Source: Arenicola marina (lineage: Eukaryota > Annelida > Polychaeta > Arenicolidae). Taken from it: a DNA stretch of 64,000 bases. Below the pieces are notes generated by a model. The model saw nothing but the letters and a program-made list of their open reading frames with translations, had not been told where the DNA came from and searched no databases. Both the position numbers and the translations under genes were made by a program. This document shows, piece after piece, positions 23,001-34,900 of this stretch. The stretch spans positions 868,001 through 932,000 of the forward strand of contig OZ025258.1 of the NCBI GenBank assembly GCA_964019135.1, written 5' to 3'. Positions within the stretch are counted from its first letter, which is position 1, and each line of letters opens with the position of its first letter.

Positions 23001-26000
23001 CCCAGTATGTACATTGTGAGGGGAGGGAGGGAGGGGGGTGGTCAGGGTGTATGTCCTTACCTCCATCGTCCTGCCCTTGGTCTCTATGGGCAGCAGCAGG
23101 CTGGCAATAGCGGCCAGTATGTACATTGTGAGGGGAGGGAGGGAGGGGAGTGGTCAGGGTGTATGTCCTTACCTCCATCATCCTGCCCTTGGTCTCTATG
23201 GGCAGCAGCAGGCTGGCTATAGCGCCCAGTATGTACATTGTGAGGGGAGGGAGGGAGGGAGGGGTGGTCAGGGTGTATGTCCTTACCTCCATCATCCTGC
23301 CCTTGGTCTCTATGGGCAGCAGCAGGCTGGCTATAGCGCCCAGTATGTACATTGTGAGGGGAGGGAGGGAGGGAGGGGGGTGGTCAGGGTGTATGTCCTT
23401 ACCTCCATCGTCCTGCCCTTGGTCTCTATGGGCAGCAGCAGGCTGGCTATAGCGCCCAGTATGTACATTGTGAGGGGAGGGAGGGAGGGAGGGGTGGTCA
23501 GGGTGTATGTCCTTACCTCCATCGTCCTGCCCTTGGTCTCTATGGGCAGCAGCAGGCTGGCTATAGCGCCCAGTATGTACATTGTGAGGGGAGGAAGGGA
23601 GGGAGGGGGGTGGTCAGGGTGTATGTCCTTACCTCCATCGTCCTGCCCTTGGTCTCTATGGGCAGCAGCAGGCTGGCTATAGCGCCCAGTATGTACATTG
23701 TGAGGGGAGGGAGGGAGGGAGGGGTGGTCAGGGTGTATGTCCTTACCTCCATCGTCCTGCCCTTGGTCTCTATGGGCAGCAGCAGGCTGGCTATAGCGGC
23801 CAGTATGTACATTGTGAGGGGAGGGGGGGGGGGGGGCAGGGGGTGGTCAGGGTGTATGTCCTTACCTCCATCATCCTGCCCTTGGTCTCTATGGGCAGCA
23901 GCAGGCTGGCTATAGCGCCCAGTATGTACATTGTGAGGGGAGGGAGGGAGGGGGGTGGTCAGGGTGTATGTCCTTACCTCCATCATCCTGCCCTTGGTCT
24001 CTATGGGCAGCAGCAGGCTGGCTATAGCGCCCAGTATGTACATTGTGAGGGGAGGGAGGGAGGGACGGAGGGGGGTGGTCAGGGTGTATGTCCTTACCTC
24101 CATCATCCTGCCCTTGGTCTCTATGGGCAGCAGCAGGCTGGCTATAGCGCCCAGTATGTACATTGTGAGGGGAGGGAGGGAGGGACGGAGGGGGGTGGTC
24201 AGGGTGTATGTCCTTACCTCCATCGTCCTGCCCTTGGTCTCTATGGGCAGCAGCAGGCTGGCTATAGCGGCCAGTATGTACATTGTGAGGGGAGGGAGGG
24301 AGGGAGGGGGGTGGTCAGGGTGTATGTCCTTACCTCCATCGTCCTGCCCTTGGTCTCTATGGGCAGCAGCAGGCTGGCTATAGCCCCAGTATGTACATTG
24401 TGAGGGGAGGGAGGGAGGGGGGTGGTCAGGGTGTATGTCCTTACCTCCATCGTCCTGCCCTTGGTCTCTATGGGAAGCAGCAGGCTGGCTATAGCGCCCA
24501 GTATGTACATTGTGAGGGGAGGGAGGGAGGGGGGTGGTCAGGGTGTATGTCCTTACCTCCATCGTCCTGCCCTTGGTCTCTATGGGAAGCAGCAGGCTGG
24601 CTATAGCGCCCAGTATGTACATTGTGAGGGGAGGGAGGGAGGGGGGTGGTCAGGGTGTATGTCCTTACCTCCATCGTCCTGCCCTTGGTCTCTATGGGCA
24701 GCAGCAGGCTGGCTATAGCGCCCAGTATGTACATTGTGAGGGGAGGGAGGGAGGGGGGTGGTCAGGGTGTATGTCCTTACCTCCATCGTCCTGCCCTTGG
24801 TCTCTATGGGCAGCAGCAGGCTGGCTATAGCGCCCAGTATGTACATTGTGAGGGGAGGGAGGGAGGGGGGTGGTCAGGGTGTATGTCCTTACCTCCATCG
24901 TCCTGCCCTTGGTCTCTATGGGAAGCAGCAGGCTGGCTATAGCGCCCAGTATGTACATTGTGAGGGGAGGGAGGGAGGGGGGTGGTCAGGGTGTATGTCC
25001 TTACCTCCATCGTCCTGCCCTTGGTCTCTATGGGCAGCAGCAGGCTGGCTATAGCGCCCAGTATGTACATTGTGAGGGGAGGGAGGGAGGGGGGTGGTCA
25101 GGGTGTATGTCCTTACCTCCATCGTCCTGCCCTTGGTCTCTATGGGAAGCAGCAGGCTGGCTATAGCGCCCAGTATGTACATTGTGAGGGGAGGGAGGGA
25201 GGGGGGTGGTCAGGGTGTATGTCCTTACCTCCATCGTCCTGCCCTTGGTCTCTATGGGAAGCAGCAGGCTGGCTATAGCGCCCAGTATGTACATTGTGAG
25301 GGGAGGGAGGGAGGGACGGAGGGGGGTGGTCAGGGTGTATGTCCTTACCTCCATCATCCTGCCCTTGGTCTCTATGGGCAGCAGCAGGCTGGCTATAGCG
25401 CCCAGTATGTACATTGTGAGGGGAGGGAGGGAGGGGGGTGGTCAGGGTGTATGTCCTTACCTCCATCGTCCTGCCCTTGGTCTCTATGGGAAGCAGCAGG
25501 CTGGCTATAGCGCCCAGTATGTACATTGTGAGGGGAGGGAGGGAGGGGGGTGGTCAGGGTGTATGTCCTTACCTCCATCATCCTGCCCTTGGTCTCTATG
25601 GGCAGCAGCAGGCTGGCTATAGCGCCCAGTATGTACATTGTGAGGGGAGGGAGGGAGGGACGGAGTGGGGTGGTCAGGGTGTATGTCCTTACCTCCATCA
25701 TCCTGCCCTTGGTCTCTATGGGCAGCAGCAGGCTGGCTATAGCGCCCAGTATGTACATTGTGAGGGGAGGGAGGGAGGGGGGTGGTCAGGGTGTATGTCC
25801 TTACCTCCATCGTCCTGCCCTTGGTCTCTATGGGAAGCAGCAGGCTGGCTATAGCGCCCAGTATGTACATTGTGAGGGGAGGGAGGGAGGGGGGTGGTCA
25901 GGGTGTATGTCCTTACCTCCATCGTCCTGCCCTTGGTCTCTATGGGCAGCAGCAGGCTGGCTATAGCGCCCAGTATGTACATTGTGAGGGGAGGGAGGGA

Positions 26001-29000
26001 GGGGGGTGGTCAGGGTGTATGTCCTTACCTCCATCGTCCTGCCCTTGGTCTCTATGGGAAGCAGCAGGCTGGCTATAGCGCCCAGTATGTACATTGTGAG
26101 GGGAGGGAGGGAGGGGGGTGGTCAGGGTGTATGTCCTTACCTCCATCGTCCTGCCCTTGGTCTCTATGGGAAGCAGCAGGCTGGCTATAGCGCCCAGTAT
26201 GTACATTGTGAGGGGAGGGAGGGAGGGACGGAGGGGGGTGGTCAGGGTGTATGTCCTTACCTCCATCATCCTGCCCTTGGTCTCTATGGGCAGCAGCAGG
26301 CTGGCTATAGCGCCCAGTATGTACATTGTGAGGGGAGGGAGGGAGGGAGGGGGGTGGTCAGGGTGTATGTCCTTACCTCCATCGTCCTGCCCCTGGTCTC
26401 TATGGGCAGCGGCAGGCTGGCTATAGCCCCAGTATGTACATTGTGAGGGGAGGGAGGGAGGGAGGGGGGTGGTCAGGGTGTATGTCCTTACCTCCATCGT
26501 CCTGCCCTTGGTCTCTATGGGCAGCAGCAGGCTGGCTATAGCCCCAGTATGTACATTGTGAGGGGAGGGAGGGAGGGAGGGGGGTGGTCAGGGTGTATGT
26601 CCTTACCTCCATCGTCCTGCCCTTGGTCTCTATGGGCAGCAGCAGGCTGGCTATAGCCCCAGTATGTACATTGTGAGGGGAGGGAGGGAGGGGGGTGGTC
26701 AGGGTGTATGTCCTTACCTCCATCGTCCTGCCCTTGGTCTCTATGGGCAGCAGCAGGCTGGCAATAGCGGCCAGTATGTACATTGTGAGGGGAGGGAGGG
26801 AGGGGAGTGGTCAGGGTGTATGTCCTTACCTCCATCATCCTGCCCTTGGTCTCTATGGGCAGCAGCAGGCTGGCTATAGCGCCAAGTATGTACATTGTGA
26901 GGGGAGGGAGGGAGGGAGGGGTGGTCAGGGTGTATGTCCTTACCTCCATCATCCTGCCCTTGGTCTCTATGGGCAGCAGCAGGCTGGCTATAGCGCCCAG
27001 TATGTACATTGTGAGGGGAGGGAGGGAGGGAGGGGGGTGGTCAGGGTGTATGTCCTTACCTCCATCGTCCTGCCCTTGGTCTCTATGGGCAGCAGCAGGC
27101 TGGCTATAGCGCCCAGTATGTACATTGTGAGGGGAGGGAGGGAGGGAGGGGTGGTCAGGGTGTATGTCCTTACCTCCATCGTCCTGCCCTTGGTCTCTAT
27201 GGGCAGCAGCAGGCTGGCTATAGCGCCCAGTATGTACATTGTGAGGGGAGGAAGGGAGGGAGGGGGGTGGTCAGGGTGTATGTCCTTACCTCCATCGTCC
27301 TGCCCTTGGTCTCTATGGGCAGCAGCAGGCTGGCTATAGCGCCCAGTATGTACATTGTGAGGGGAGGGAGGGAGGGAGGGGTGGTCAGGGTGTATGTCCT
27401 TACCTCCATCGTCCTGCCCTTGGTCTCTATGGGAAGCAGCAGGCTGGCTATAGCGCCCAGTATGTACATTGTGAGGGGAGGGAGGGAGGGGGGTGGTCAG
27501 GGTGTATGTCCTTACCTCCATCGTCCTGCCCTTGGTCTCTATGGGCAGCAGCAGGCTGGCTATAGCGCCCAGTATGTACATTGTGAGGGGAGGGAGGGAG
27601 GGGGGTGGTCAGGGTGTATGTCCTTACCTCCATCGTCCTGCCCTTGGTCTCTATGGGAAGCAGCAGGCTGGCTATAGCGCCCAGTATGTACATTGTGAGG
27701 GGAGGGAGGGAGGGGGGTGGTCAGGGTGTATGTCCTTACCTCCATCGTCCTGCCCTTGGTCTCTATGGGAAGCAGCAGGCTGGCTATAGCGCCCAGTATG
27801 TACATTGTGAGGGGAGGGAGGGAGGGACGGAGGGGGGTGGTCAGGGTGTATGTCCTTACCTCCATCATCCTGCCCTTGGTCTCTATGGGCAGCAGCAGGC
27901 TGGCTATAGCGCCCAGTATGTACATTGTGAGGGGAGGGAGGGAGGGGGGTGGTCAGGGTGTATGTCCTTACCTCCATCGTCCTGCCCTTGGTCTCTATGG
28001 GAAGCAGCAGGCTGGCTATAGCGCCCAGTATGTACATTGTGAGGGGAGGGAGGGAGGGGGGTGGTCAGGGTGTATGTCCTTACCTCCATCATCCTGCCCT
28101 TGGTCTCTATGGGCAGCAGCAGGCTGGCTATAGCGCCCAGTATGTACATTGTGAGGGGAGGGAGGGAGGGACGGAGTGGGGTGGTCAGGGTGTATGTCCT
28201 TACCTCCATCATCCTGCCCTTGGTCTCTATGGGCAGCAGCAGGCTGGCTATAGCGCCCAGTATGTACATTGTGAGGGGAGGGAGGGAGGGGGGTGGTCAG
28301 GGTGTATGTCCTTACCTCCATCGTCCTGCCCTTGGTCTCTATGGGAAGCAGCAGGCTGGCTATAGCGCCCAGTATGTACATTGTGAGGGGAGGGAGGGAG
28401 GGGGGTGGTCAGGGTGTATGTCCTTACCTCCATCGTCCTGCCCTTGGTCTCTATGGGCAGCAGCAGGCTGGCTATAGCGCCCAGTATGTACATTGTGAGG
28501 GGAGGGAGGGAGGGGGGTGGTCAGGGTGTATGTCCTTACCTCCATCGTCCTGCCCTTGGTCTCTATGGGAAGCAGCAGGCTGGCTATAGCGCCCAGTATG
28601 TACATTGTGAGGGGAGGGAGGGAGGGGGGTGGTCAGGGTGTATGTCCTTACCTCCATCGTCCTGCCCTTGGTCTCTATGGGAAGCAGCAGGCTGGCTATA
28701 GCGCCCAGTATGTACATTGTGAGGGGAGGGAGGGAGGGACGGAGGGGGGTGGTCAGGGTGTATGTCCTTACCTCCATCATCCTGCCCTTGGTCTCTATGG
28801 GCAGCAGCAGGCTGGCTATAGCGCCCAGTATGTACATTGTGAGGGGAGGGAGGGAGGGGGGTGGTCAGGGTGTATGTCCTTACCTCCATCGTCCTGCCCT
28901 TGGTCTCTATGGGAAGCAGCAGGCTGGCTATAGCGCCCAGTATGTACATTGTGAGGGGAGGGAGGGAGGGGGGTGGTCAGGGTGTATGTCCTTACCTCCA

Positions 29001-31145
29001 TCATCCTGCCCTTGGTCTCTATGGGCAGCAGCAGGCTGGCTATAGCGCCCAGTATGTACATTGTGAGGGGAGGGAGGGAGGGGGGTGGTCAGGGTGTATG
29101 TCCTTACCTCCATCGTCCTGCCCTTGGTCTCTATGGGAAGCAGCAGGCTGGCTATAGCGCCCAGTATGTACATTGTGAGGGGAGGGAGGGAGGGACGGAG
29201 GGGGGTGGTCAGGGTGTATGTCCTTACCTCCATCATCCTGCCCTTGGTCTCTATGGGCAGCAGCAGGCTGGCTATAGCGCCCAGTATGTACATTGTGAGG
29301 GGAGGGAGGGAGGGGGGTGGTCAGGGTGTATGTCCTTACCTCCATCGTCCTGCCCTTGGTCTCTATGGGAAGCAGCAGGCTGGCTATAGCGCCCAGTATG
29401 TACATTGTGAGGGGAGGGAGGGAGGGGGGTGGTCAGGGTGTATGTCCTTACCTCCATCATCCTGCCCTTGGTCTCTATGGGCAGCAGCAGGCTGGCTATA
29501 GCGCCCAGTATGTACATTGTGAGGGGAGGGAGGGAGGGACGGAGTGGGGTGGTCAGGGTGTATGTCCTTACCTCCATCATCCTGCCCTTGGTCTCTATGG
29601 GCAGCAGCAGGCTGGCTATAGCGCCCAGTATGTACATTGTGAGGGGAGGGAGGGAGGGGGGTGGTCAGGGTGTATGTCCTTACCTCCATCGTCCTGCCCT
29701 TGGTCTCTATGGGCAGCAGCAGGCTGGCTATAGCGCCCAGTATGTACATTGTGAGGGGAGGGAGGGAGGGAGGGAGGGGGGTGGTCAGGGTGTATGTCCT
29801 TACCTCCATCGTCCTGCCCTTGGTCTCTATGGGCAGCAGCAGGCTGGCTATAGCGTCCAGTATGTACATTGTGAGGGGAGGGAGGGAGGGAGGGGGGTGG
29901 TCAGGGTGTATGTCCTTACCTCCATCATCCTGCCCTTGGTCTCTATGGGCAGCAGCAGGCTGGCTATAGCGCCCAGTATGTACATTGTGAGGGGAGGGAG
30001 GGAGGGACGGAGGGGGGTGGTCAGGGTGTATGTCCTTACCTCCATCGTCCTGCCCTTGGTCTCTATGGGCAGCAGCAGGCTGGCTATAGCGCCCAGTATG
30101 TACATTGTGAGGGGAGGGAGGGAGGGAGGGAGGGGGGCGGTCAGGGTGTATGTCCTTACCTCCATCATCCTGCCCTTGGTCTCTATGGGCAGCAGCAGGC
30201 TGGCTATAGCGCCCAGTATGTACATTGTGAGGGGAGGGAGGGAGGGGGGTGGTCAGGGTGTATGTCCTTACCTCCATCATCCTGCCCTTGGTCTCTATGG
30301 GCAGCAGCAGGCTGGCTATAGCGCCCAGTATGTACATTGTGAGGGGAGGGAGGGAGGGAGGGAGGGGGGTGGTCAGGGTGTATGTCCTTACCTCCATCAT
30401 CCTGCCCTTGGTCTCTATGGGCAGCAGCAGGCTGGCTATAGCGCCCAGTATGTACATTGTGAGGGGAGGGAGGGAGGGGGGTGGTCAGGGTGTATGTCCT
30501 TACCTCCATCGTCCTGCCCTTGGTCTCTATGGGAAGCAGCAGGCTGGCTATAGCGCCCAGTATGTACATTGTGAGGGGAGGGAGGGAGGGGGGTGGTCAG
30601 GGTGTATGTCCTTACCTCCATCATCCTGCCCTTGGTCTCTATGGGCAGCAGCAGGCTGGCTATAGCGCCCAGTATGTACATTGTGAGGGGAGGGAGGGAG
30701 GGACGGAGGGGGGTGGTCAGGGTGTATGTCCTTACCTCCATCGTCCTGCCCTTGGTCTCTATGGGAAGCAGCAGGCTGGCTATAGCGCCCAGTATGTACA
30801 TTGTGAGGGGAGGGAGGGAGGGGGGTGGTCAGGGTGTATGTCCTTACCTCCATCGTCCTGCCCTTGGTCTCTATGGGCAGCAGCAGGCTGGCTATAGCGC
30901 CCAGTATGTACATTGTGAGGGGAGGGAGGGAGGGAGGGAGGGGGGTGGTCAGGGTGTATGTCCTTACCTCCATCGTCCTGCCCTTGGTCTCTATGGGCAG
31001 CAGCAGGCTGGCTATAGCGCCCAGTATGTACATTGTGAGGGGAGGGAGGGAGGGAGGGAGGGGGGTGGTCAGGGTGTATGTCCTTACCTCCATCGTCCTG
31101 CCCTTGGTCTCTATGGGCAGCAGCAGGCTGGCTATAGCGCCCAGG
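20056..31145 (-). repeat. 111-124 bp array of exon-end plus splice-donor units, about 95 copies
   Basis: The array fills nearly the whole 11.1 kb last intron of the SVOP-like gene. On the gene strand the basic 112-bp unit has 66 nt matching the end of the exon at 31088-31201 (encoding LGAIASLLLPIETKGRTME), then GTAAGGACATACACC and a C-rich CCCTCCCTCCCTCCC tract up to the next unit. Size classes of 111-124 bp come mainly from the number of CCCT repeats and an inserted GTCC. Point variants recur in blocks (CATCATCC for CATCGTCC, GGGAAGCAGC for GGGCAGCAGC, GCGGCC for GCGCCC), showing block duplication. Open frames up to 357 codons on both strands are repeat products, not genes. Confidence 0.97.
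22656..23790. repeat. Block duplicated 3,657 bp away (first copy)
   Basis: Shared rare variants tie this block to about 26313-27447: TGCCCCTGG plus CAGCGGCAGG (22731 and 26388), GGCAATAGCGGCC (23104 and 26761) and GGGGAGGAAGGG (23587 and 27244), all offset by 3,657 bp. It shows segmental duplication inside the 112-bp array. Confidence 0.85.
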
Positions 31146-31201
31146 ATACACATTCCGCCATAGACGTTGATAGCCACGTACACAGACGACCGCAGCGCCA
31201 C
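31088..31201 (-). CDS. SVOP: SVOP-like transporter exon: membrane helix 12 and LPIETKGR motif
   Basis: 114 bp, 38 codons, phase 0 at both ends; acceptor CTCATTAG before 31201 and donor GAG/GTAAGG after 31088. The product has LRSSVYVAINVYGG, then hydrophobic CILGAIASLLLP and IETKGRTME. This matches the last transmembrane helix and the LPIETKGR sequence characteristic of SVOP. SVOP is an orphan major facilitator protein of synaptic vesicles in vertebrates; its substrate is not established. The 3' 66 nt are the source or sister of the units in the adjoining 11-kb array. The frame stays open into the intron as far as 30548 if it is retained. Confidence 0.9.
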
Positions 31202-31282
31202 CTAATGAGAGTATGCATCACAAGCAGCCCATATCAATACATGGTATTACTTGGGCATTAATTACTAGGCAATGGGTGCTAA

Positions 31283-31559
31283 CTTGGTTACAGTACATTG
31301 GGCGTTGCCTTGGTTAAAGTACACTGTGGGTGTTACCTTGGTTACAGTACACAGTGGGCGTTGCCTTGGTTAAATACACTGTGGGTGTTACCTTGGTTAC
31401 AGTACACAGTGGGCGTTGCCTTGGTTACAGTACACAGTGGGCGTTCCCTTGGTTATAGTACACTGTGGGCGTTCCCTTGGTTATAGTACACTGTGGGTGT
31501 TACCTTGGTTATAGTACACTGTGGGCGTTCCCTTGGTTACAGTACACTGTGGGTGTTAC
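31283..31559 (-). repeat. 28-bp array at the 5' end of the intron after 31560
   Basis: About 10 copies of a 28-bp unit occupy most of the 358-bp intron. On the gene strand the unit runs from GTAACACCCACAGTG to TGTAACCAAG, so the next unit begins AAG/GTAACACC, imitating the real junction CAG/GTAACACC. Some units read GGCAACGCC or GGGAACGCC and lose the donor GT; about three keep it. The array touches the exon directly. Confidence 0.93.
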
Positions 31560-31649
31560 CTGGGCCACGAAGGGGGTGACGAGTGCTCCGATGCGCGCCA
31601 TTCCGCTGCAGGACCCCAGACCGAGGGCACGAAACGTGGTCGGGTAGAC
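31560..31649 (-). CDS. SVOP: SVOP-like transporter exon: loop and membrane helix 11
   Basis: 90 bp, 30 codons, phase 0 at both ends; acceptor CCCCAG before 31649, donor CAG/GTAACA after 31560. It begins VYPTTF and continues [17 protein letters not shown] and VTPFVAQ. RALGLG-CSGMAR-GAL is a highly conserved stretch of SVOP between helices 10 and 11 and in helix 11. It joins in frame to the exon upstream, which ends YVYTPE, giving the family hallmark YTPE-VYPT, and to the exon downstream. Confidence 0.92.
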
Positions 31650-31963
31650 CTGGGGACAACGCCACCAAGTGGACAAGACGGTCAAACATGTGGCAGGGCT
31701 ACAACTGTCCAGCCAGTGATCACTGTGGTTAACATACTCTTCACAATCAAGCCAATATCGCCCTTAACAGCAGATCCTTTGTTTCTGTAAGTATGATACA
31801 TTGCGAGTATCTATGAAGGCATATGTAAATGATAACTTTACAATATGAAACACTTGGAAAAGCCAACAGCGAGTATTACGGTTTATTTTGTTATTTAAAC
31901 ATTATTTAACATTTTCTGAGGTTCCTCTGAACGGGATGCCACCGAGCAGCGTGTATCACGACG
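31650..31963 (-). other. Intron part without array
   Basis: The acceptor-proximal part of the 4.16 kb intron between exons 35808 and 31649. It is unique sequence with no coding potential recognised. Confidence 0.7.
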
Positions 31964-34900
31964 TACCTACCTCTGGAGTGTACACGTAGGTGGCCTACCT
32001 CTGGAGTGTACACGTGGGTGGCTTACCTCTGGAGTGTACACGTAGGTGGCTTACCTCTGGAGTGTACACGTAGGCTGGCTTACCTCTGGAGTGTACACGT
32101 AGGCTGGCTTACCTCTGGAGTGTACACGTAGGTGGCTTACCTCTGGAGTGTACACGTGGGTGGCTTACCTCTGGAGTGTACACGTAGACTGGCTTACCTC
32201 TGGAGTGTACACGTAGACTGGCTTACCTCTAGAGTGTACACGTAGGTGGCTTACCTCTGGAGTGTACACGTAGGCTGGCTTACCTCTGGAGTGTACACGT
32301 AGGCTGGCTTACCTCTGGAGTGTACACGTAGACTGGCTTACCTCTGGAGTGTACACGTAGGTGGCTTACCTCTGGAGTGTACACGTAGGTGGCTTACCTC
32401 TGGAGTGTACACGTAGACTGACTGGCTGGCTTACCTCTGGAGTGTACACGTAGACTGACTGGCTGGCTTACCTCTGGAGTGTACACGTAGACTGGCTTAC
32501 CTCTGGAGTGTACACGTAGGTGGCTTACCTCTGGAGTGTACACGTAGGCTGGCTTACCTCTGGAGTGTACACGTAGGTGGCTTACCTCTGGAGTGTACAC
32601 GTAGGCTGGCTTACCTCTGGAGTGTACACGTAGACTGGCCTACCTCTGGAGTGTACACGTAGGCTGGCTTACCTCTGGAGTGTACACGTAGGCTGGCTTA
32701 CCTCTGGAGTGTACACGTAGACTGGCTTACCTCTGGAGTGTACACGTAGGTGGCTTACCTCTGGAGTGTACACGTAGGTGGCTTACCTCTGGAGTGTACA
32801 CGTAGACTGACTGGCTGGCTTACCTCTGGAGTGTACACGTAGACTGGCTTACCTCTGGAGTGTACACGTAGGTGGCTTACCTCTGGAGTGTACACGTAGG
32901 CTGGCTTACCTCTGGAGTGTACACGTAGACTGGCTTACCTCTGGAGTGTACACGTAGGTGGCTTACCTCTGGAGTGTACACGTAGACTGGCTGGCTGGCT
33001 TACCTCTGGAGTGTACACGTAGGTGGCTTACCTCTGGAGTGTACACGTAGACTGACTGGCTGGCTTACCTCTGGAGTGTACACGTAGACTGGCTTACCTC
33101 TGGAGTGTACACGTAGGTGGCTTACCTCTGGAGTGTACACGTAGGTGGCTTACCTCTGGAGTGTACACGTGGGTGGCTTACCTCTGGAGTGTACACGTAG
33201 GCTGGCTTACCTCTGGAGTGTACACGTAGACTGACTGGCTGGCTTACCTCTGGAGTGTACACGTAGACTGGCTTACCTCTAGAGTGTACACGTAGGTGGC
33301 TTACCTCTGGAGTGTACACGTAGGTGGCTTACCTCTGGAGTGTACACGTAGACTGGCTTACCTCTGGAGTGTACACGTAGACTGACTGGCTGGCTTACCT
33401 CTGGAGTGTACACGTAGACTGGCTTACCTCTGGAGTGTACACGTAGGTGGCTTACCTCTGGAGTGTACACGTAGACTGGCTTACCTCTGGAGTGTACACG
33501 TGGGTGGCTTACCTCTGGAGTGTACACGTAGACTGGCTGGCTGGCTTACCTCTGGAGTGTACACGTAGGCTCGCTTACCTCTGGAGTGTACACGTAGGTG
33601 GCTTACCTCTGGAGTGTACACGTAGACTGGCCTACCTCTGGAGTGTACACCTAGGCTGGCTTACCTCTGGAGTGTACACGTAGACTGGCCTACCTCTGGA
33701 GTGTACACGTAGACTGGCCTACCTCTGGAGTGTACACGTAGGTGGCTTACCTCTGGAGTGTACACGTAGACTGGCCTACCTCTGGAGTGTACACGTAGGT
33801 GGCTTACCTCTGGAGTGTACACGTAGACTGGCCTACCTCTGGAGTGTACACCTAGGCTGGCTTACCTCTGGAGTGTACACGTAGACTGGCCTACCTCTGG
33901 AGTGTACACGTAGACTGGCCTACCTCTGGAGTGTACACGTAGGTGGCTTACCTCTGGAGTGTACACGTAGACTGGCCTACCTCTGGAGTGTACACGTGGG
34001 TGGCTTACCTCTGGAGTGTACACGTAGGTGGCTTACCTCTGGAGTGTACACGTAGGTGGCTTACCTCTGGAGTGTACACGTAGGTGGCTTACCTCTGGAG
34101 TGTACACGTAGACTGGCCTACCTCTGGAGTGTACACCTAGGCTGGCTTACCTCTGGAGTGTACACGTAGACTGGCCTACCTCTGGAGTGTACACGTAGAC
34201 TGGCCTACCTCTGGAGTGTACACGTAGGTGGCTTACCTCTAGAGTGTACACGTAGGTGGCTTACCTCTGGAGTGTACACGTAGACTGGCCTACCTCTGGA
34301 GTGTACACCTAGGCTGGCTTACCTCTGGAGTGTACACGTAGACTGGCCTACCTCTGGAGTGTACACGTAGACTGGCTTACCTCTGGAGTGTACACGTAGG
34401 TGGCTTACCTCTGGAGTGTACACGGTAGACTGGCTTACCTCTGGAGTGTACACGTAGGCTGGCTTACCTCTGGAGTGTACACGTAGACTGACTGGCTGGC
34501 TTACCTCTGGAGTGTACACGTAGACTGGCTTACCTCTGGAGTGTACACGTAGGTGGCTTACCTCTGGAGTGTACACATAGACTGACTGGCTGGCTTACCT
34601 CTGGAGTGTACACGTAGACTGGCTTACCTCTGGAGTGTACACGTAGACTGGCTTACCTCGGGAGTGTACACGTAGATGGCTTACCTCTGGAGTGTACACG
34701 TAGGCTGGCTGGCTGGCTTACCTCTGGAGTGTACACGTAGGCTCGCTTACCTCTGGAGTGTACACGTAGGCTCGCTTACCTCTGGCGTGTACACGTAGGC
34801 TCGCTTACCTCTGGAGTGTACACGTAGGCTCGCTTACCTCTGGCGTGTACACGTAGGCTCGCTTACCTTTGGAGTGTACACGTAGGCTCGCTTACCTCTG

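Noticed and set aside
20056..31145. Long open frames on both strands (up to 374 codons) as genes
   Set aside because: They are concatenated repeat units that shift frame with unit length and lack start, splice or codon-use support. Only the first unit at 31088-31201 has a proper acceptor and homology on both sides.
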